64,000 bases of DNA, taken from the NCBI RefSeq assembly GCF_008039875.1, contig NZ_VRUU01000001.1:124001-188000 (forward strand). The letters run 5' to 3'. Shown here in pieces: positions 49,382 to 57,735 of the stretch (its first letter is position 1; every line of letters begins with the position of its first letter). Source of the DNA: Methylobacterium sp. WL119 (GTDB lineage Bacteria > Pseudomonadota > Alphaproteobacteria > Rhizobiales > Beijerinckiaceae). A program made the position numbers and the translations under genes. The notes below the pieces were generated by a model, which saw only the letters and a list, made by a program, of their open reading frames with translations, did not search any database and had not been told where the DNA came from.

Positions 49382-49726
49382 ATGCAATCCTTCTTCCGCG
49401 TCACGGCCTGGCTCGTGGTGGCCGCGCTCGTCTTCGTCACCCTGTCGCCGATCGACCTGCGGCCGTCCGTGGCGCCCGCGAACGTCGAGCGCGCGCTCGC
49501 CTACGGCACGCTCGGAATGCTGTTCGCCCTCGCCTATCCGTGCCGATGGCTCGTCGTCCTCGTCGGCGTCGTCGCCCTCGCGGCCATCCTGGAGCTCGGG
49601 CAGGGTCTCACCCTGACCCGGCACGGCCGCCTCGCCGATTTCGTCGTCAAGGGCGGCGCGGCGATGCTCGGGACCGGCCTCGCCATCGCCACCACCACGC
49701 TCGTGTCGCGCCGCGCACGCTCCTAG
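49382..49726 (+). CDS. VanZ-like family membrane protein
   Basis: A 114-residue protein with about four hydrophobic helices. Family marks are TLSPIDLRP after helix one and AILELGQGLTLTRHGRLADFVVKGGAAMLG, where the E-x-x-Q and R-x-x-D-F pattern is typical of VanZ-like proteins. VanZ gives low teicoplanin resistance in enterococci, but most bacterial homologues have no known role. The 239 bases upstream contain only a hairpin after the OmpV gene. It precedes the tRNA-Ser gene. Confidence 0.83.
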   Translation: MQSFFRVTAWLVVAALVFVTLSPIDLRPSVAPANVERALAYGTLGMLFALAYPCRWLVVLVGVVALAAILELGQGLTLTRHGRLADFVVKGGAAMLGTGLAIATTTLVSRRARS

Positions 49727-49836
49727 AGCGCAGCGGTCAAGCCGCTTGCACCCGGGCGACGCGGCGGGTACAGCACGCCACCCGGTCGAACCGTTCGCCG
49801 CCCGCGCGATGCGCGGCGCCGACGCTTGCCGGGCAC

Positions 49837-49926
49837 GGAGGGGTGGCCGAGTGGTTGAAGGCGCACGCCTGGAAAGTGTGTATACCGGAAACGGTATCGC
49901 GGGTTCGAATCCCGCTCCCTCCGCCA
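49837..49926 (+). tRNA. tRNA-Ser(GGA)
   Basis: A 90-base gene that folds as a class II tRNA. The acceptor stem GGAGGGG pairs with TCCCTCC, the anticodon loop is CTGGAAA with anticodon GGA at 49871-49873 (reads UCC/UCU), and a long variable arm pairs ATACCG with CGGTAT around GAAA. The T-loop is GTTCGAAT, and CCA is encoded (49924-49926). The long variable arm and anticodon fix serine identity. Confidence 0.97.
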
Positions 49927-50288
49927 CGGACCGCTGACTTTCGGTTTTTCGCCGTCTCCCGGGGCACGGCGCCCTCGGTCTCGAGCGTCGCTCGACCGTG
50001 GCGTTTGTCTCGCATCATACCGGCAATCCACAACGTCTCGGCGGGGCGGGCAGCAACAGCGACTCCGACGACTGGCCGAGCCGTCGCGATGGCATCCTGC
50101 CGATGCGCCGGCCCGACGAGGGCTCGTCGGGCCGCGCCGACGCATTCGGCACGAAATTTCCGGCTTCGGAGGGCCGAGGTGCGCTGGAGCACCCCGAAGC
50201 GGCTGCGTCGGGCGCAGGAAACATTCGTGCAACCCGCGGCGCCTACCGTGGGTGCGTTCGATGACCCGACGACGGCGAGGCAGCACAG
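49927..50288. other. Intergenic region downstream of tRNA-Ser
   Basis: About 360 bases. A short T-run (49943-49947) just after the tRNA may end its transcript. No integrase, direct repeat of the tRNA 3' end, or convincing gene is seen. An 88-codon open frame at 49998-50264 lacks a ribosome site and has shadow-like composition. Confidence 0.4.
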
Positions 50289-50492
50289 ATGACCATCGCG
50301 ACCCGGCTCCTGCGTCTTCCCGTCGTCCTCGTGGCCCTGGCCTTCGCCGTCACGCCGCTCGCCAACCCGCTCCTCCTGGCATTGGCCGCCCTCGCGACCG
50401 GCCTGCTGCTGGCCTATCGCTGCCTCGCCGACCTGCTGTCGGCGGAGCACGAGTCGACGGTCGGCCAGACGGTGTTCCGCCACTATCTCTGA
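50289..50492 (+). CDS. Small hypothetical membrane protein
   Basis: A 67-residue protein with two hydrophobic stretches (about 8-25 and 27-46) and a short polar C-terminus. GAGG lies eight bases before the ATG. I do not recognise a family. The composition (Leu/Ala-rich helices, an acidic cluster near residues 52-55) is plausible for a small inner-membrane protein. It converges with the thiamine-binding protein gene. Confidence 0.55.
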   Translation: MTIATRLLRLPVVLVALAFAVTPLANPLLLALAALATGLLLAYRCLADLLSAEHESTVGQTVFRHYL

Positions 50493-50531
50493 GCCGGCCC
50501 GGTTGCCGCGCGCGGTGGGGATTTCCGAGCG

Positions 50532-50819
50532 CTACGAGACCGCGGTCAGCTTGTCGGCCATCGATTGCGCCTTGTCCCGGCGCGACGAGAACGCCATCGT
50601 GTAGAACACGCGCTGCACGCCGATCTGGCTCAGCCGCTCCTCGCACAGCTCGATCAGCCGGCAGATGTCGGCGAGCTCGCCCTCGATGTTGGTGCCGTTG
50701 GCATGCATCTCGGCGTCGAGCCCGCTCGTCTCCAGGATCGTCTTGATCTCGCGAACGTAGGGCGAGACCGAGGGGCCGACGCCCATCGGCACGATGCACA
50801 GATCTGCAACAACCTTCAT
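50532..50819 (-). CDS. MTH1187 family thiamine-binding protein
   Basis: A 95-residue cytoplasmic protein of the thiamine_BP/MTH1187 (YqgV-like) family, small ferredoxin-fold proteins that form tetramers and bind thiamine or its phosphates. It shows the family start VVADLCIVPMG, SPYVREIKTIL, HANGTNIEGEL (the conserved Gly-Thr-x-Ile/Leu-Glu-Gly) and RVFYTMAFSSRRDK. ATG 50819 has GAGGA seven bases upstream and gives the normal length; an upstream 28-residue extension is unlikely. Its physiological role is unsettled. Confidence 0.87.
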   Translation of the reverse strand: MKVVADLCIVPMGVGPSVSPYVREIKTILETSGLDAEMHANGTNIEGELADICRLIELCEERLSQIGVQRVFYTMAFSSRRDKAQSMADKLTAVS

Positions 50820-50983
50820 GAACTTGTCCTCGGTGGCGGGCGCGGGGTTATGTCCGGCTGCAACGCCCGCTACATAGCGAGCCAGACCGCAGGAAACCGG
50901 CACCGCGCCGTTCTGGCCGAACCGTGCCGCGTTTCCCAGCCCGACCCAACCCCCAACCCAACCGACTGTCGATGGAGATCTCC

Positions 50984-51778
50984 GTGACCGACCCCAAGCG
51001 CCGCGCCTCCCTGGCGGCCGTTGCCGCGGTGGCGCTCGCCTGTTTCGCCGGCGGCGCCGAGGCGGCCCAGTGCGGCAACTCGGCGAGCGGCTTCGAGGCC
51101 TGGAAGACCCAGTTCGCCGAGGAAGCCCGCGGCCGGGCGAGTGCCGCGAGCCTCGCCGCCCTGCAGGAGACCTCCTACTCGACGCCGACCATCTCGGCCG
51201 ACCGCGGCCAGAAGAGCTTTAAGCTCTCGCTCGACCAGTTCCTGGCCAAGCGCGGCGCCACCACCATCGTGTCGCGCGGGCGGGCGCTCAAGCGCCAGAA
51301 CGCGGCGCTGTTCGCGCAGATCGAGCAGCGCTACGGCGTTCCCCCCGGCCCGCTGCTGGCGATCTGGGGCATGGAGACCGGGTTCGGCGCGGTGCGCGGC
51401 AACGTCAACACGCTGTCCGCGGTGGCGACGCTGGCCTACGATTGCCGCCGCTCGGCCTACTTCACCGACCAGCTCTATGCGGCCCTCACCCTGGTCGACC
51501 GCGGCCTGATCACGTCCGCCACGCGCGGCGCGGCCCACGGCGAGGTCGGGCATACCCAGTTCCTGCCCAAGAACGTGCTGACCTACGGCACCGGCGACCT
51601 CAACAACGTCGGCGCGGCGCTCAGCTCGACGGCGAACTTCCTGAAGGGTCACGGCTGGCAGGCCGGCGCCGGATACCAGCCCGGCGAGCCCAACTTCGCC
51701 GCGCTCCAGGGCTGGAACGCCGCCTCAGTGTACCAGCGCGCCATCGCCCTGATGGGCCGGCAGATCGACGGGGACTGA
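50984..51778 (+). CDS. Lytic murein transglycosylase (MltB/SLT_2 family)
   Basis: A 264-residue exported enzyme that cleaves peptidoglycan glycan strands. The signal peptide ends near AEA (about residue 25). The SLT_2 domain has the catalytic glutamate in WGMETGFG near 131, YDCRRSAYF, GAAHGEVGHTQFLP and NFLKGHGWQ. It lacks the C-terminal peptidoglycan-binding domain of longer homologues. GTG 50984 has GGAG six bases upstream and is preferred to ATG 50972. The next gene also encodes a wall enzyme. Confidence 0.91.
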   Translation: MTDPKRRASLAAVAAVALACFAGGAEAAQCGNSASGFEAWKTQFAEEARGRASAASLAALQETSYSTPTISADRGQKSFKLSLDQFLAKRGATTIVSRGRALKRQNAALFAQIEQRYGVPPGPLLAIWGMETGFGAVRGNVNTLSAVATLAYDCRRSAYFTDQLYAALTLVDRGLITSATRGAAHGEVGHTQFLPKNVLTYGTGDLNNVGAALSSTANFLKGHGWQAGAGYQPGEPNFAALQGWNAASVYQRAIALMGRQIDGD

Positions 51779-52003
51779 CCTCGGCGATCGGACAGGCCGC
51801 CACGGCGACGAACCCTGGCCGAGAACGGCCACGATTCGTCGCCGGTTAACCATAAAGCCGCCCCACAAAAACCGGGCGGGCTGAGCCATCTCACCGCTCG
51901 GCCGATCGGGCCGGGAGGGTGCGGATCGGCCCGCTTGCACGGATACGTCCGGCAGTCGCGGGATCGGATCGACGGCATCCGTTTGGAAACAGGCGGTGCC
52001 CGC

Positions 52004-53137
52004 ATGGTCGAAGATCCTTCCTCCGGCCCACAGGTGCAACGGTTTCGGTCGAGCGCGAGCCTGCGCCGCGTAGCGCTGAGGGCGGCCTCGGTCGCAGCCG
52101 TCGCCGCCCTCGTCTCGGGAAGCGTCGTCCTCGGCGGCCTGCGCACCGCACCGACATCGGACCCCCTCGTCGCCTCGGCCGGCGCCGTGCCCGGCGCGAT
52201 CGCTCAGGACCCGGCGCCGACGCTCGGAGCGGAAGCCCGCGCGCGGTGGCGGGAAGCCCTGCTCGAAGCGTTCCCCGACTGGTCCGCCGAGCGCCCGCAG
52301 GCGCCGCCGGAGCCGGCGACCCCGTTCGCGCAGCAGGAGCCGGTCTCGCAGGACGCGCCGCCTCCGGGCGCGCCGCCTGCTGCCGAGCCCAACCTGCTGG
52401 CGCAGACCGTGCCGCTGCCGGTGCCGCGGCCGCCGGAGTTCCGGCGCCCGATCGGTCCCGAGACGACCCGCCGCGCCGACCGGCAGGCGTCCCGCCGCAG
52501 CCGGACGGCGCAGATCCCGGCGCCCGCCCCCGACGATCGCAATTTCCTGGAGAAGTTCTTCGGCATCGAGCGCACCGCGACGCCGGCGTTGGCCTATGCC
52601 GCACTGGAGACGCCCTCCCCCGCGAAGCTGCCGCGCCAGCGGATCGTGCCCCCGGCCAACCCCGACCCGGCGGCGGTCGCGATCTACGACATCAGCGCGC
52701 GGATCGTGACGCTGCCCAACGGCACCAAGCTCGACGCGCATTCCGGCCTCGGCGAGATGATGGACGACCCGCGCAACGTCCACGTGCGGATGCGGGGGGC
52801 GACGCCGCCCGGCACCTACGACCTCACCGAGCGCGAGGACCTGTTCCACGGCGTCCGCGCGATCCGGCTCACGCCGGTCGGCGGCACCGCCGCCGTCTAC
52901 GGCCGGGTCGGGCTCCTCGCTCACACCTACATGCTGGGGCCGACAGGGGCCTCGAACGGCTGCGTGTCGTTCAAGGACTACCAGGCCTTCCTGCAGGCCT
53001 ACCTGCGCGGCGAGGTCCAGCGCCTCGTCGTCGTGCCCGGCCGCGGCCAGGACGCACCGCCGAGCGTCGCCCAGCAGAGCCCCCCGGCTCCGGCCCCGAC
53101 GCCGGGCCGTTCGGCCCGGCTCGGCAACGACGTGTAG
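52004..53137 (+). CDS. DUF2778 (Tlde1-like) L,D-transpeptidase-fold protein
   Basis: A 377-residue protein with one N-terminal membrane segment (about 27-50), a long Pro/Ala-rich periplasmic linker (about 55-210) and a C-terminal DUF2778 domain. The domain shows AHSGLGEMMDDPRNVHV, GTYDL, AHTYMLGP (His near 306) and SNGCVSF (Cys near 319), the His/Cys pair of L,D-transpeptidase-fold enzymes. DUF2778 includes the type VI effector Tlde1, which cleaves or edits cell-wall tetrapeptides. No secretion system is nearby, so a housekeeping wall role is more likely. The start is uncertain (TTG 51935 possible). Confidence 0.82.
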   Translation: MVEDPSSGPQVQRFRSSASLRRVALRAASVAAVAALVSGSVVLGGLRTAPTSDPLVASAGAVPGAIAQDPAPTLGAEARARWREALLEAFPDWSAERPQAPPEPATPFAQQEPVSQDAPPPGAPPAAEPNLLAQTVPLPVPRPPEFRRPIGPETTRRADRQASRRSRTAQIPAPAPDDRNFLEKFFGIERTATPALAYAALETPSPAKLPRQRIVPPANPDPAAVAIYDISARIVTLPNGTKLDAHSGLGEMMDDPRNVHVRMRGATPPGTYDLTEREDLFHGVRAIRLTPVGGTAAVYGRVGLLAHTYMLGPTGASNGCVSFKDYQAFLQAYLRGEVQRLVVVPGRGQDAPPSVAQQSPPAPAPTPGRSARLGNDV

Positions 53138-53147
53138 GGGTGCCGCT

Positions 53148-54356
53148 TCAGAGCGGCACCACGGGGCCCTTCTTCGCCGACAGCCCGTCGATCAGCTTCG
53201 GATCGAGCTTGGTGTGGGCCTGGACGAGCGCGTGCGGCGTCAGCGCCATCCACTGGCGCAGGGACAGGTCGGCGTAGCGCGGGCTCTTGAACATCTCAAG
53301 GAAGGTCAGCGGCGTGTCGCCGGTGTTCTCGATGTAGTGGCCCATGGCGAACGGCACGTAGCCGACGTCGCCGCCCTGGTAGTCGAAGGTCCGCGCCTTC
53401 GACTCCGAGCCGAACACCGTCATCCGCCCCTTGCCCGAGAGGTAGTACTGCCACTCGTCGCCGTTCGGGTGCCAGTGCAATTCCCGCATCGCGCCGGGTT
53501 CGAGCTCGACCAGCGCCGCGGCGATCCTCTCCGAGGCCGGGAAGTTGGTTGAATCGGTGATCCGCACCGTTCCGCCCTTCGTGCGGATCGGCTCCTGCGC
53601 CAGCATCCGGTGGCTGAACGACTTCGGGATCGGCCCGGCGCCCCCCATCCGGTCGCCCGCCAGCGGGCCGGGCTTCGGGCCGGGGAAGATGTAGAGCTCG
53701 CGCTCGGGGATGTTCGCGAAGGCGCTTTCCGGCAGGCCGAAGTTCTTGGCAAGCACCTCCTTCGGGGTGTGCGCCAGCCAGTCGGTGATCAGGAAGGTCG
53801 AGTCTTCCGAGAAGCCGCCATCGTCGAACACCAGCAGGAACTCGCAGCCGTCGACGTCGGATTCCAGCGCCTGGATCGAGTGCGGGATGCCGGAGGGGAA
53901 GTACCACAGGTCGCCCTCGCCGACGTCGTCCGCGAAGGTCCGCCCGTCCGGATCGATGGCGGTGATCCGGGCACGGCCCTTGATCATGTAGGACCACTCG
54001 GCCTCCTTGTGCCAATGCATCTCACGCACCGCGTTGGCCTTCAGGCGCATGTTCACGCCCGCCATCGCCTTCGAGATCGGCAGCTCGCGCACCGTGGTCT
54101 GCCGGGCCCAGCCGCCCTCCTCCAGGCGCATGTGGCTGTCGGCGAACGACCATTTCAGGTTCGGCATCGTGCCGTGGTCGGTGGCGGGCGGCGCGACGGT
54201 ATAGGGATCCTCGGCCTCGCGGGCGGGGTTGCGCGGCCCGAGGATGTCCGCCCCCTTGCCGGCGCGCTCGGGCATCGGCCCTTCGGCGGCGCGGGCACCG
54301 CCGGCGGCGAGCGCGGTGCCGGCGGCGATCAGGGTACGGCGTGAGATGTCGTTCAT
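53148..54356 (-). CDS. oxdC: Oxalate decarboxylase, bicupin, Tat-exported
   Basis: A 402-residue manganese bicupin converting oxalate to formate and carbon dioxide. A twin-arginine leader (SRRTLIAAG, residues 5-13) directs folded export. Cupin one has HWHKEAEW near 114, cupin two [12 protein letters not shown] near 294. The active-site lid reads SEDST near 185, matching the SENST lid whose glutamate makes Bacillus OxdC a decarboxylase rather than an oxidase. The formate product fits methylotrophic metabolism. It diverges from a two-component system across 300 bases. Confidence 0.9.
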   Translation of the reverse strand: MNDISRRTLIAAGTALAAGGARAAEGPMPERAGKGADILGPRNPAREAEDPYTVAPPATDHGTMPNLKWSFADSHMRLEEGGWARQTTVRELPISKAMAGVNMRLKANAVREMHWHKEAEWSYMIKGRARITAIDPDGRTFADDVGEGDLWYFPSGIPHSIQALESDVDGCEFLLVFDDGGFSEDSTFLITDWLAHTPKEVLAKNFGLPESAFANIPERELYIFPGPKPGPLAGDRMGGAGPIPKSFSHRMLAQEPIRTKGGTVRITDSTNFPASERIAAALVELEPGAMRELHWHPNGDEWQYYLSGKGRMTVFGSESKARTFDYQGGDVGYVPFAMGHYIENTGDTPLTFLEMFKSPRYADLSLRQWMALTPHALVQAHTKLDPKLIDGLSAKKGPVVPL

Positions 54357-54656
54357 GCGGCCTGTCCGTGGATGCGATGGGTCGTGCGCCGTCGCCCGGC
54401 CCGGGTCCGTCGGTGGATCGTCGGCGTGGCGACGGCGTGCGCGGCAGGACAAGCCGCATGGTTGCGATCCGATCCCGCCATTCCCGGCATGGCTGCAACG
54501 CGTGGCGGGCGAACCTGTCCGAACGGTCATCTTCCCGCGATCTCCCGGTCATCCGGGCGGGTGCAGGATGCGGACGACCGAATGATCGAGGGCAGCCCGA
54601 CCGTGACCGTCCAAGCCCATTCCGCCCCGTCCCGGTCCGCGCTATGGACCGAACCC
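54357..54656. promoter_or_regulatory. Divergent promoter region, oxdC / two-component system
   Basis: 300 bases between divergent genes, without a credible gene of its own. An in-frame ATG at 54582 could extend the response regulator by 25 residues, but the added sequence is not conserved-looking. I could not identify a direct-repeat OmpR-type box by eye. Confidence 0.35.
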
Positions 54657-55358
54657 ATGCGGCTCCTGATCATCGAGGACGATCGCGAGGCGGTCTCCTA
54701 CCTCGTCAAGGCGTTCCGGGAGGCCGGGCACCTCGCCGACCACGCGACCGACGGCCTCGACGGCTACGGCCTCGCCTGCGACGGCGCCTACGACGTGCTG
54801 ATCGTCGACCGGATGCTGCCGAAGCTCGACGGGCTTTCGCTGATCCGCTCCCTGCGCGAGCAGAGGGTGACGACGCCGGTGCTGATCCTGTCGGCGCTGG
54901 GGCAGGTGGACGACCGGGTGAAGGGCCTGCGCGCCGGCGGCGACGACTACCTGCCGAAGCCCTACGCCTTCTCGGAGCTGCTCGCCCGCGTCGAGGTGTT
55001 GGCCCGGCGCGGCGGCTCGTCCGTCGCGAGCGCCGAGGCGACCGCCTACCGCGTCGGCGACCTCGAGCTCGACCGGCTCTCCCACCGGGTGACGCGGGCG
55101 GGCCAGGACGTCGCCCTGCAGCCGCGCGAGTTCCGGCTGCTGGAGTACCTGATGCGCCATGCCGGCCAGGTCGTGACCCGGACCATGCTCCTGGAGCACG
55201 TCTGGGACTATCACTTCGACCCGCAGACCAACGTCATCGACGTGCACGTCTCGCGCCTCAGGGCCAAGCTCGACAAGGGTTTCGGCACGCCGATGATCCA
55301 CACGATCCGCGGCGCCGGCTACATCCTGCGCGCCGACGAGGCGCGGCCGCCATCATGA
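54657..55358 (+). CDS. OmpR/PhoB family response regulator
   Basis: A 233-residue DNA-binding response regulator. The receiver domain has LLIIEDDREA (acidic pocket), the phosphoacceptor aspartate in LIVDRMLPKLDG near 51, the switch Ser in LILSALG and the lysine in DDYLPKPYAF. The winged-helix domain (about 130-228) shows LQPREFRLLEYL, the recognition-helix region TNVIDVHVSRLRAKLD and the wing TIRGAGYIL. The histidine kinase gene follows after 49 bases, so they form a cognate pair. The divergent oxdC gene is a candidate target. Confidence 0.94.
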   Translation: MRLLIIEDDREAVSYLVKAFREAGHLADHATDGLDGYGLACDGAYDVLIVDRMLPKLDGLSLIRSLREQRVTTPVLILSALGQVDDRVKGLRAGGDDYLPKPYAFSELLARVEVLARRGGSSVASAEATAYRVGDLELDRLSHRVTRAGQDVALQPREFRLLEYLMRHAGQVVTRTMLLEHVWDYHFDPQTNVIDVHVSRLRAKLDKGFGTPMIHTIRGAGYILRADEARPPS

Positions 55359-55407
55359 TGCCCGCGAGGACGGATCGAGCCCGCGCGATCGCCGGCATCC
55401 TCGTCCC

Positions 55408-56877
55408 GTGACGCCGCACGTCCCGACCCCGGACAGCGCCTTCGTCCGCATCCAGAAGCTGTTCCGGACGACGGCGTTCAAGCTGTCGATCGCGTACCTC
55501 GTCGTGTTCGCGGCCTGCGCCGGGGTGGCGCTCGGCACCATCGCCTGGAGCGCCCGTCGCGTCCTCGACGACCAGATCGTCTCGACGATCGACGCCGAGA
55601 TCAACGGGCTCGCCGAGCAGTACAACGGCGGCGGCCTGCGCCGGCTGATCTCCGCGGTCGAGCGAAGGGCGGCCGAGCCCGGCGCCTCGCTCTACCTCGT
55701 GACCACGGCCAACGGCGACCACGTGGTCGGCAACGTCGGCGACCTGCCCGCGAGCGTGCTGGCGACGCCGGGACAGGCGGAAACCGTCTACGGCCGCAGC
55801 CGCGAGACGCAAGAGCGCGAGACCCATCGCGCGATCGTGCGCATCTTCACTTTGCCCGGCGGCTTCCGGCTGCTCGTCGGCCGCGACGTCGAGGAGCGCG
55901 ACCGCCTGCGCGGGGTGATCGCCAGCACCTTCGGCACCTCGCTCGCGGTCGTGGTGCTGCTCGGCGTCATCGGCGGCTGGGTGGTCGCCGGCCGGGTCCT
56001 CAAGCGGGTCGACGCGATGACCGAGACCGCCGGCACCATCATGGCGGGCGATCTCGGCCGCCGCCTGCCGGTCGCGGGCAACGGCGACGAGCTCGATCGC
56101 CTCGCCCAGAATCTGAACCTGATGCTGGAGCGGATCGGCGAGCTGATGCGCGGCCTGCGCGAGGTCTCCGACAACATCGCCCACGACTTGAAGACGCCGC
56201 TGACGCGCCTGCGCAACCGCGCCGACGAGGCGCTTCGCGGCGAGCGCTCGCCGGACGCCCTGCGCGCGGCGCTGGACGGGGTGATCGAGGACAGCGACGG
56301 CCTGATCCGGGTGTTCAACGCGCTCCTGATGATCGCGCGGCTCGAGGCGGGCAACGCTCGCGAGATGATGGCGCCGTTCGATCTCGGACCGTCCGTGCGG
56401 GCGATCGGCGAGCTCTACGAGGCACTGGCCGAGGAGCGCGGCCAGCGCCTCGACGTGTCGGCGCCGGACGGCCTGATCGTCGACGGCAACCGCGAGCTGG
56501 CGGGGCAGGCGCTCGCCAACCTCCTGGACAACGCAATCAAGTACGGCGCCGAGGCCCGCGGCGGGTCGCCGGGCGGGATCGTGATGGCGGCGTCGCGGAT
56601 CGGTGCGGAGATCGTCGTCACGGTGGCCGATCGCGGCCCGGGCATCCCGGAAGCCGAGCGCGGGCGCGTCCTCGACCGCTTCGTGCGCCTGGAGGACGCC
56701 CGATCGGCACCGGGCTTCGGCCTGGGCCTGAGCCTCGTCGCCGCCGTCGTGCGCCTGCACCAGGGGCGCCTGACGCTGGAGGACAACGCGCCCGGCCTGC
56801 GCGTGGCGATCGCCCTGCCGGCGGCGGGCGCCGCGAACCGGCAGAGCCCGGACGCTCCGTCGGAGGGCGGGGCCTGA
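55408..56877 (+). CDS. Sensor histidine kinase (EnvZ-like)
   Basis: A 489-residue inner-membrane kinase. It has two helices (about 25-45 and 175-197) flanking a periplasmic domain of about 130 residues, a HAMP domain with MAGDLGRRLPVAGNGDELDRLA, the phosphoacceptor histidine in DNIAHDLKTPLTRLR near 258, the N-box LLDNAIKYG, G1 DRGPGIP and G2 GFGLGLSLV. It starts with GTG. The periplasmic domain has no recognisable ligand motif. It belongs with the preceding response regulator. Confidence 0.93.
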   Translation: MTPHVPTPDSAFVRIQKLFRTTAFKLSIAYLVVFAACAGVALGTIAWSARRVLDDQIVSTIDAEINGLAEQYNGGGLRRLISAVERRAAEPGASLYLVTTANGDHVVGNVGDLPASVLATPGQAETVYGRSRETQERETHRAIVRIFTLPGGFRLLVGRDVEERDRLRGVIASTFGTSLAVVVLLGVIGGWVVAGRVLKRVDAMTETAGTIMAGDLGRRLPVAGNGDELDRLAQNLNLMLERIGELMRGLREVSDNIAHDLKTPLTRLRNRADEALRGERSPDALRAALDGVIEDSDGLIRVFNALLMIARLEAGNAREMMAPFDLGPSVRAIGELYEALAEERGQRLDVSAPDGLIVDGNRELAGQALANLLDNAIKYGAEARGGSPGGIVMAASRIGAEIVVTVADRGPGIPEAERGRVLDRFVRLEDARSAPGFGLGLSLVAAVVRLHQGRLTLEDNAPGLRVAIALPAAGAANRQSPDAPSEGGA

Positions 56878-57003
56878 TCGCGACGGCGACCTTCGCCGGC
56901 TGGGACAGGGCGGCCTGCGCGACGAAGCGCGGACCAACCGGCCCGCGATCGTCACCCGCCGGTGCGTCGGCCGGCGACCGGCACCATGCTGGGATGCGCG
57001 CCC

Positions 57004-57546
57004 TCAGCTCTCGGCGGTCGCTTCGTCGGTCTCCGAAGCCGCCTCGTCCTCGGACGCGTCCTCGTTCTCGAGTTCCGCATCGGCCTCCGCATCCGCGTCG
57101 GCGGACGTCGCCTTGGCGATGCTGATGAAGTCGCCCCGGCGGATCGCCTCGCCGCCCGAGGCCATGGTGCTGAGGTAAGCGTTCAGCGTGGCCGGCGCGA
57201 CGTCGGGCAGGCGCTGCGCGATCTGGGCGGTGGACAGGCCCTGCGGGCCGGCGCTTTCCAGGAGGGCGCGGAGCCGGCCCTTCGCCGAGTTCGCCCGGGG
57301 CCCGCGCGGGCCGCGCGTCGAGGTCTGGCCGGGCGTCGCGACGCGCTCGGCGCTCCTTCGCGCCGGGCCGTCGCCGAGCGACACGGCGGCATCGAGCGGC
57401 GTGTTGTCGACGATCGACCGCAGCGCCCCTTCGGCCATCTGCAGCTTTGCCAGCTCGGTCCCGATCCGCTCGTACTCGGCCTGAAGGAGATCACGGCGCT
57501 GGCTGATTTCCGCAAGTGCCTTCGTGATGGTGTGATCTTCTGCCAT
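57004..57546 (-). CDS. Putative winged-helix protein with acidic tail
   Basis: A 180-residue protein that I do not recognise as a named family. Residues 1-50 form a helical, coiled-coil-prone segment (ALAEISQRRDLLQAEYERIG). A basic Arg/Pro/Gly-rich linker (about 65-90) follows, then a helix-turn-helix or winged-helix-like part (RLRALLESAGPQGLSTAQIAQ, about 90-135), and a strongly acidic Ala/Glu/Asp tail (about 150-180). It could be a DNA- or nucleoid-associated protein. ATG 57546 gives the cleanest N-terminus. Confidence 0.7.
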   Translation of the reverse strand: MAEDHTITKALAEISQRRDLLQAEYERIGTELAKLQMAEGALRSIVDNTPLDAAVSLGDGPARRSAERVATPGQTSTRGPRGPRANSAKGRLRALLESAGPQGLSTAQIAQRLPDVAPATLNAYLSTMASGGEAIRRGDFISIAKATSADADAEADAELENEDASEDEAASETDEATAES

Positions 57547-57735
57547 GGCCGCCTCTACTCTCGAATGGGGGCCATAACTCATAGGCGCCAAGACGGGTCA
57601 AGACCGGCAAGGGCATTGCCATCTGTACGTCAGGAAAACCGCCCTGCGGATGCCGACGCCCTGGCCTGAGGCCGCGGACCGGGTAAGACACGATCGCCGG
57701 GCCGCTGCGACGAGCCCGGCGCTGGAACGCATGCG

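Noticed and set aside
49998..50264. An 88-codon plus-strand frame after the tRNA.
   Set aside because: No ribosome binding site and a shadow-like amino acid composition.
49837..50288. tRNA-Ser as the attachment site of an integrated element.
   Set aside because: No integrase, no repeat of the tRNA 3' end and no change in gene content downstream.
51845..51855. GGTTAACC palindrome before the DUF2778 gene as a CtrA site.
   Set aside because: Only a single half-site at that position; the required second TTAA seven bases away is missing.
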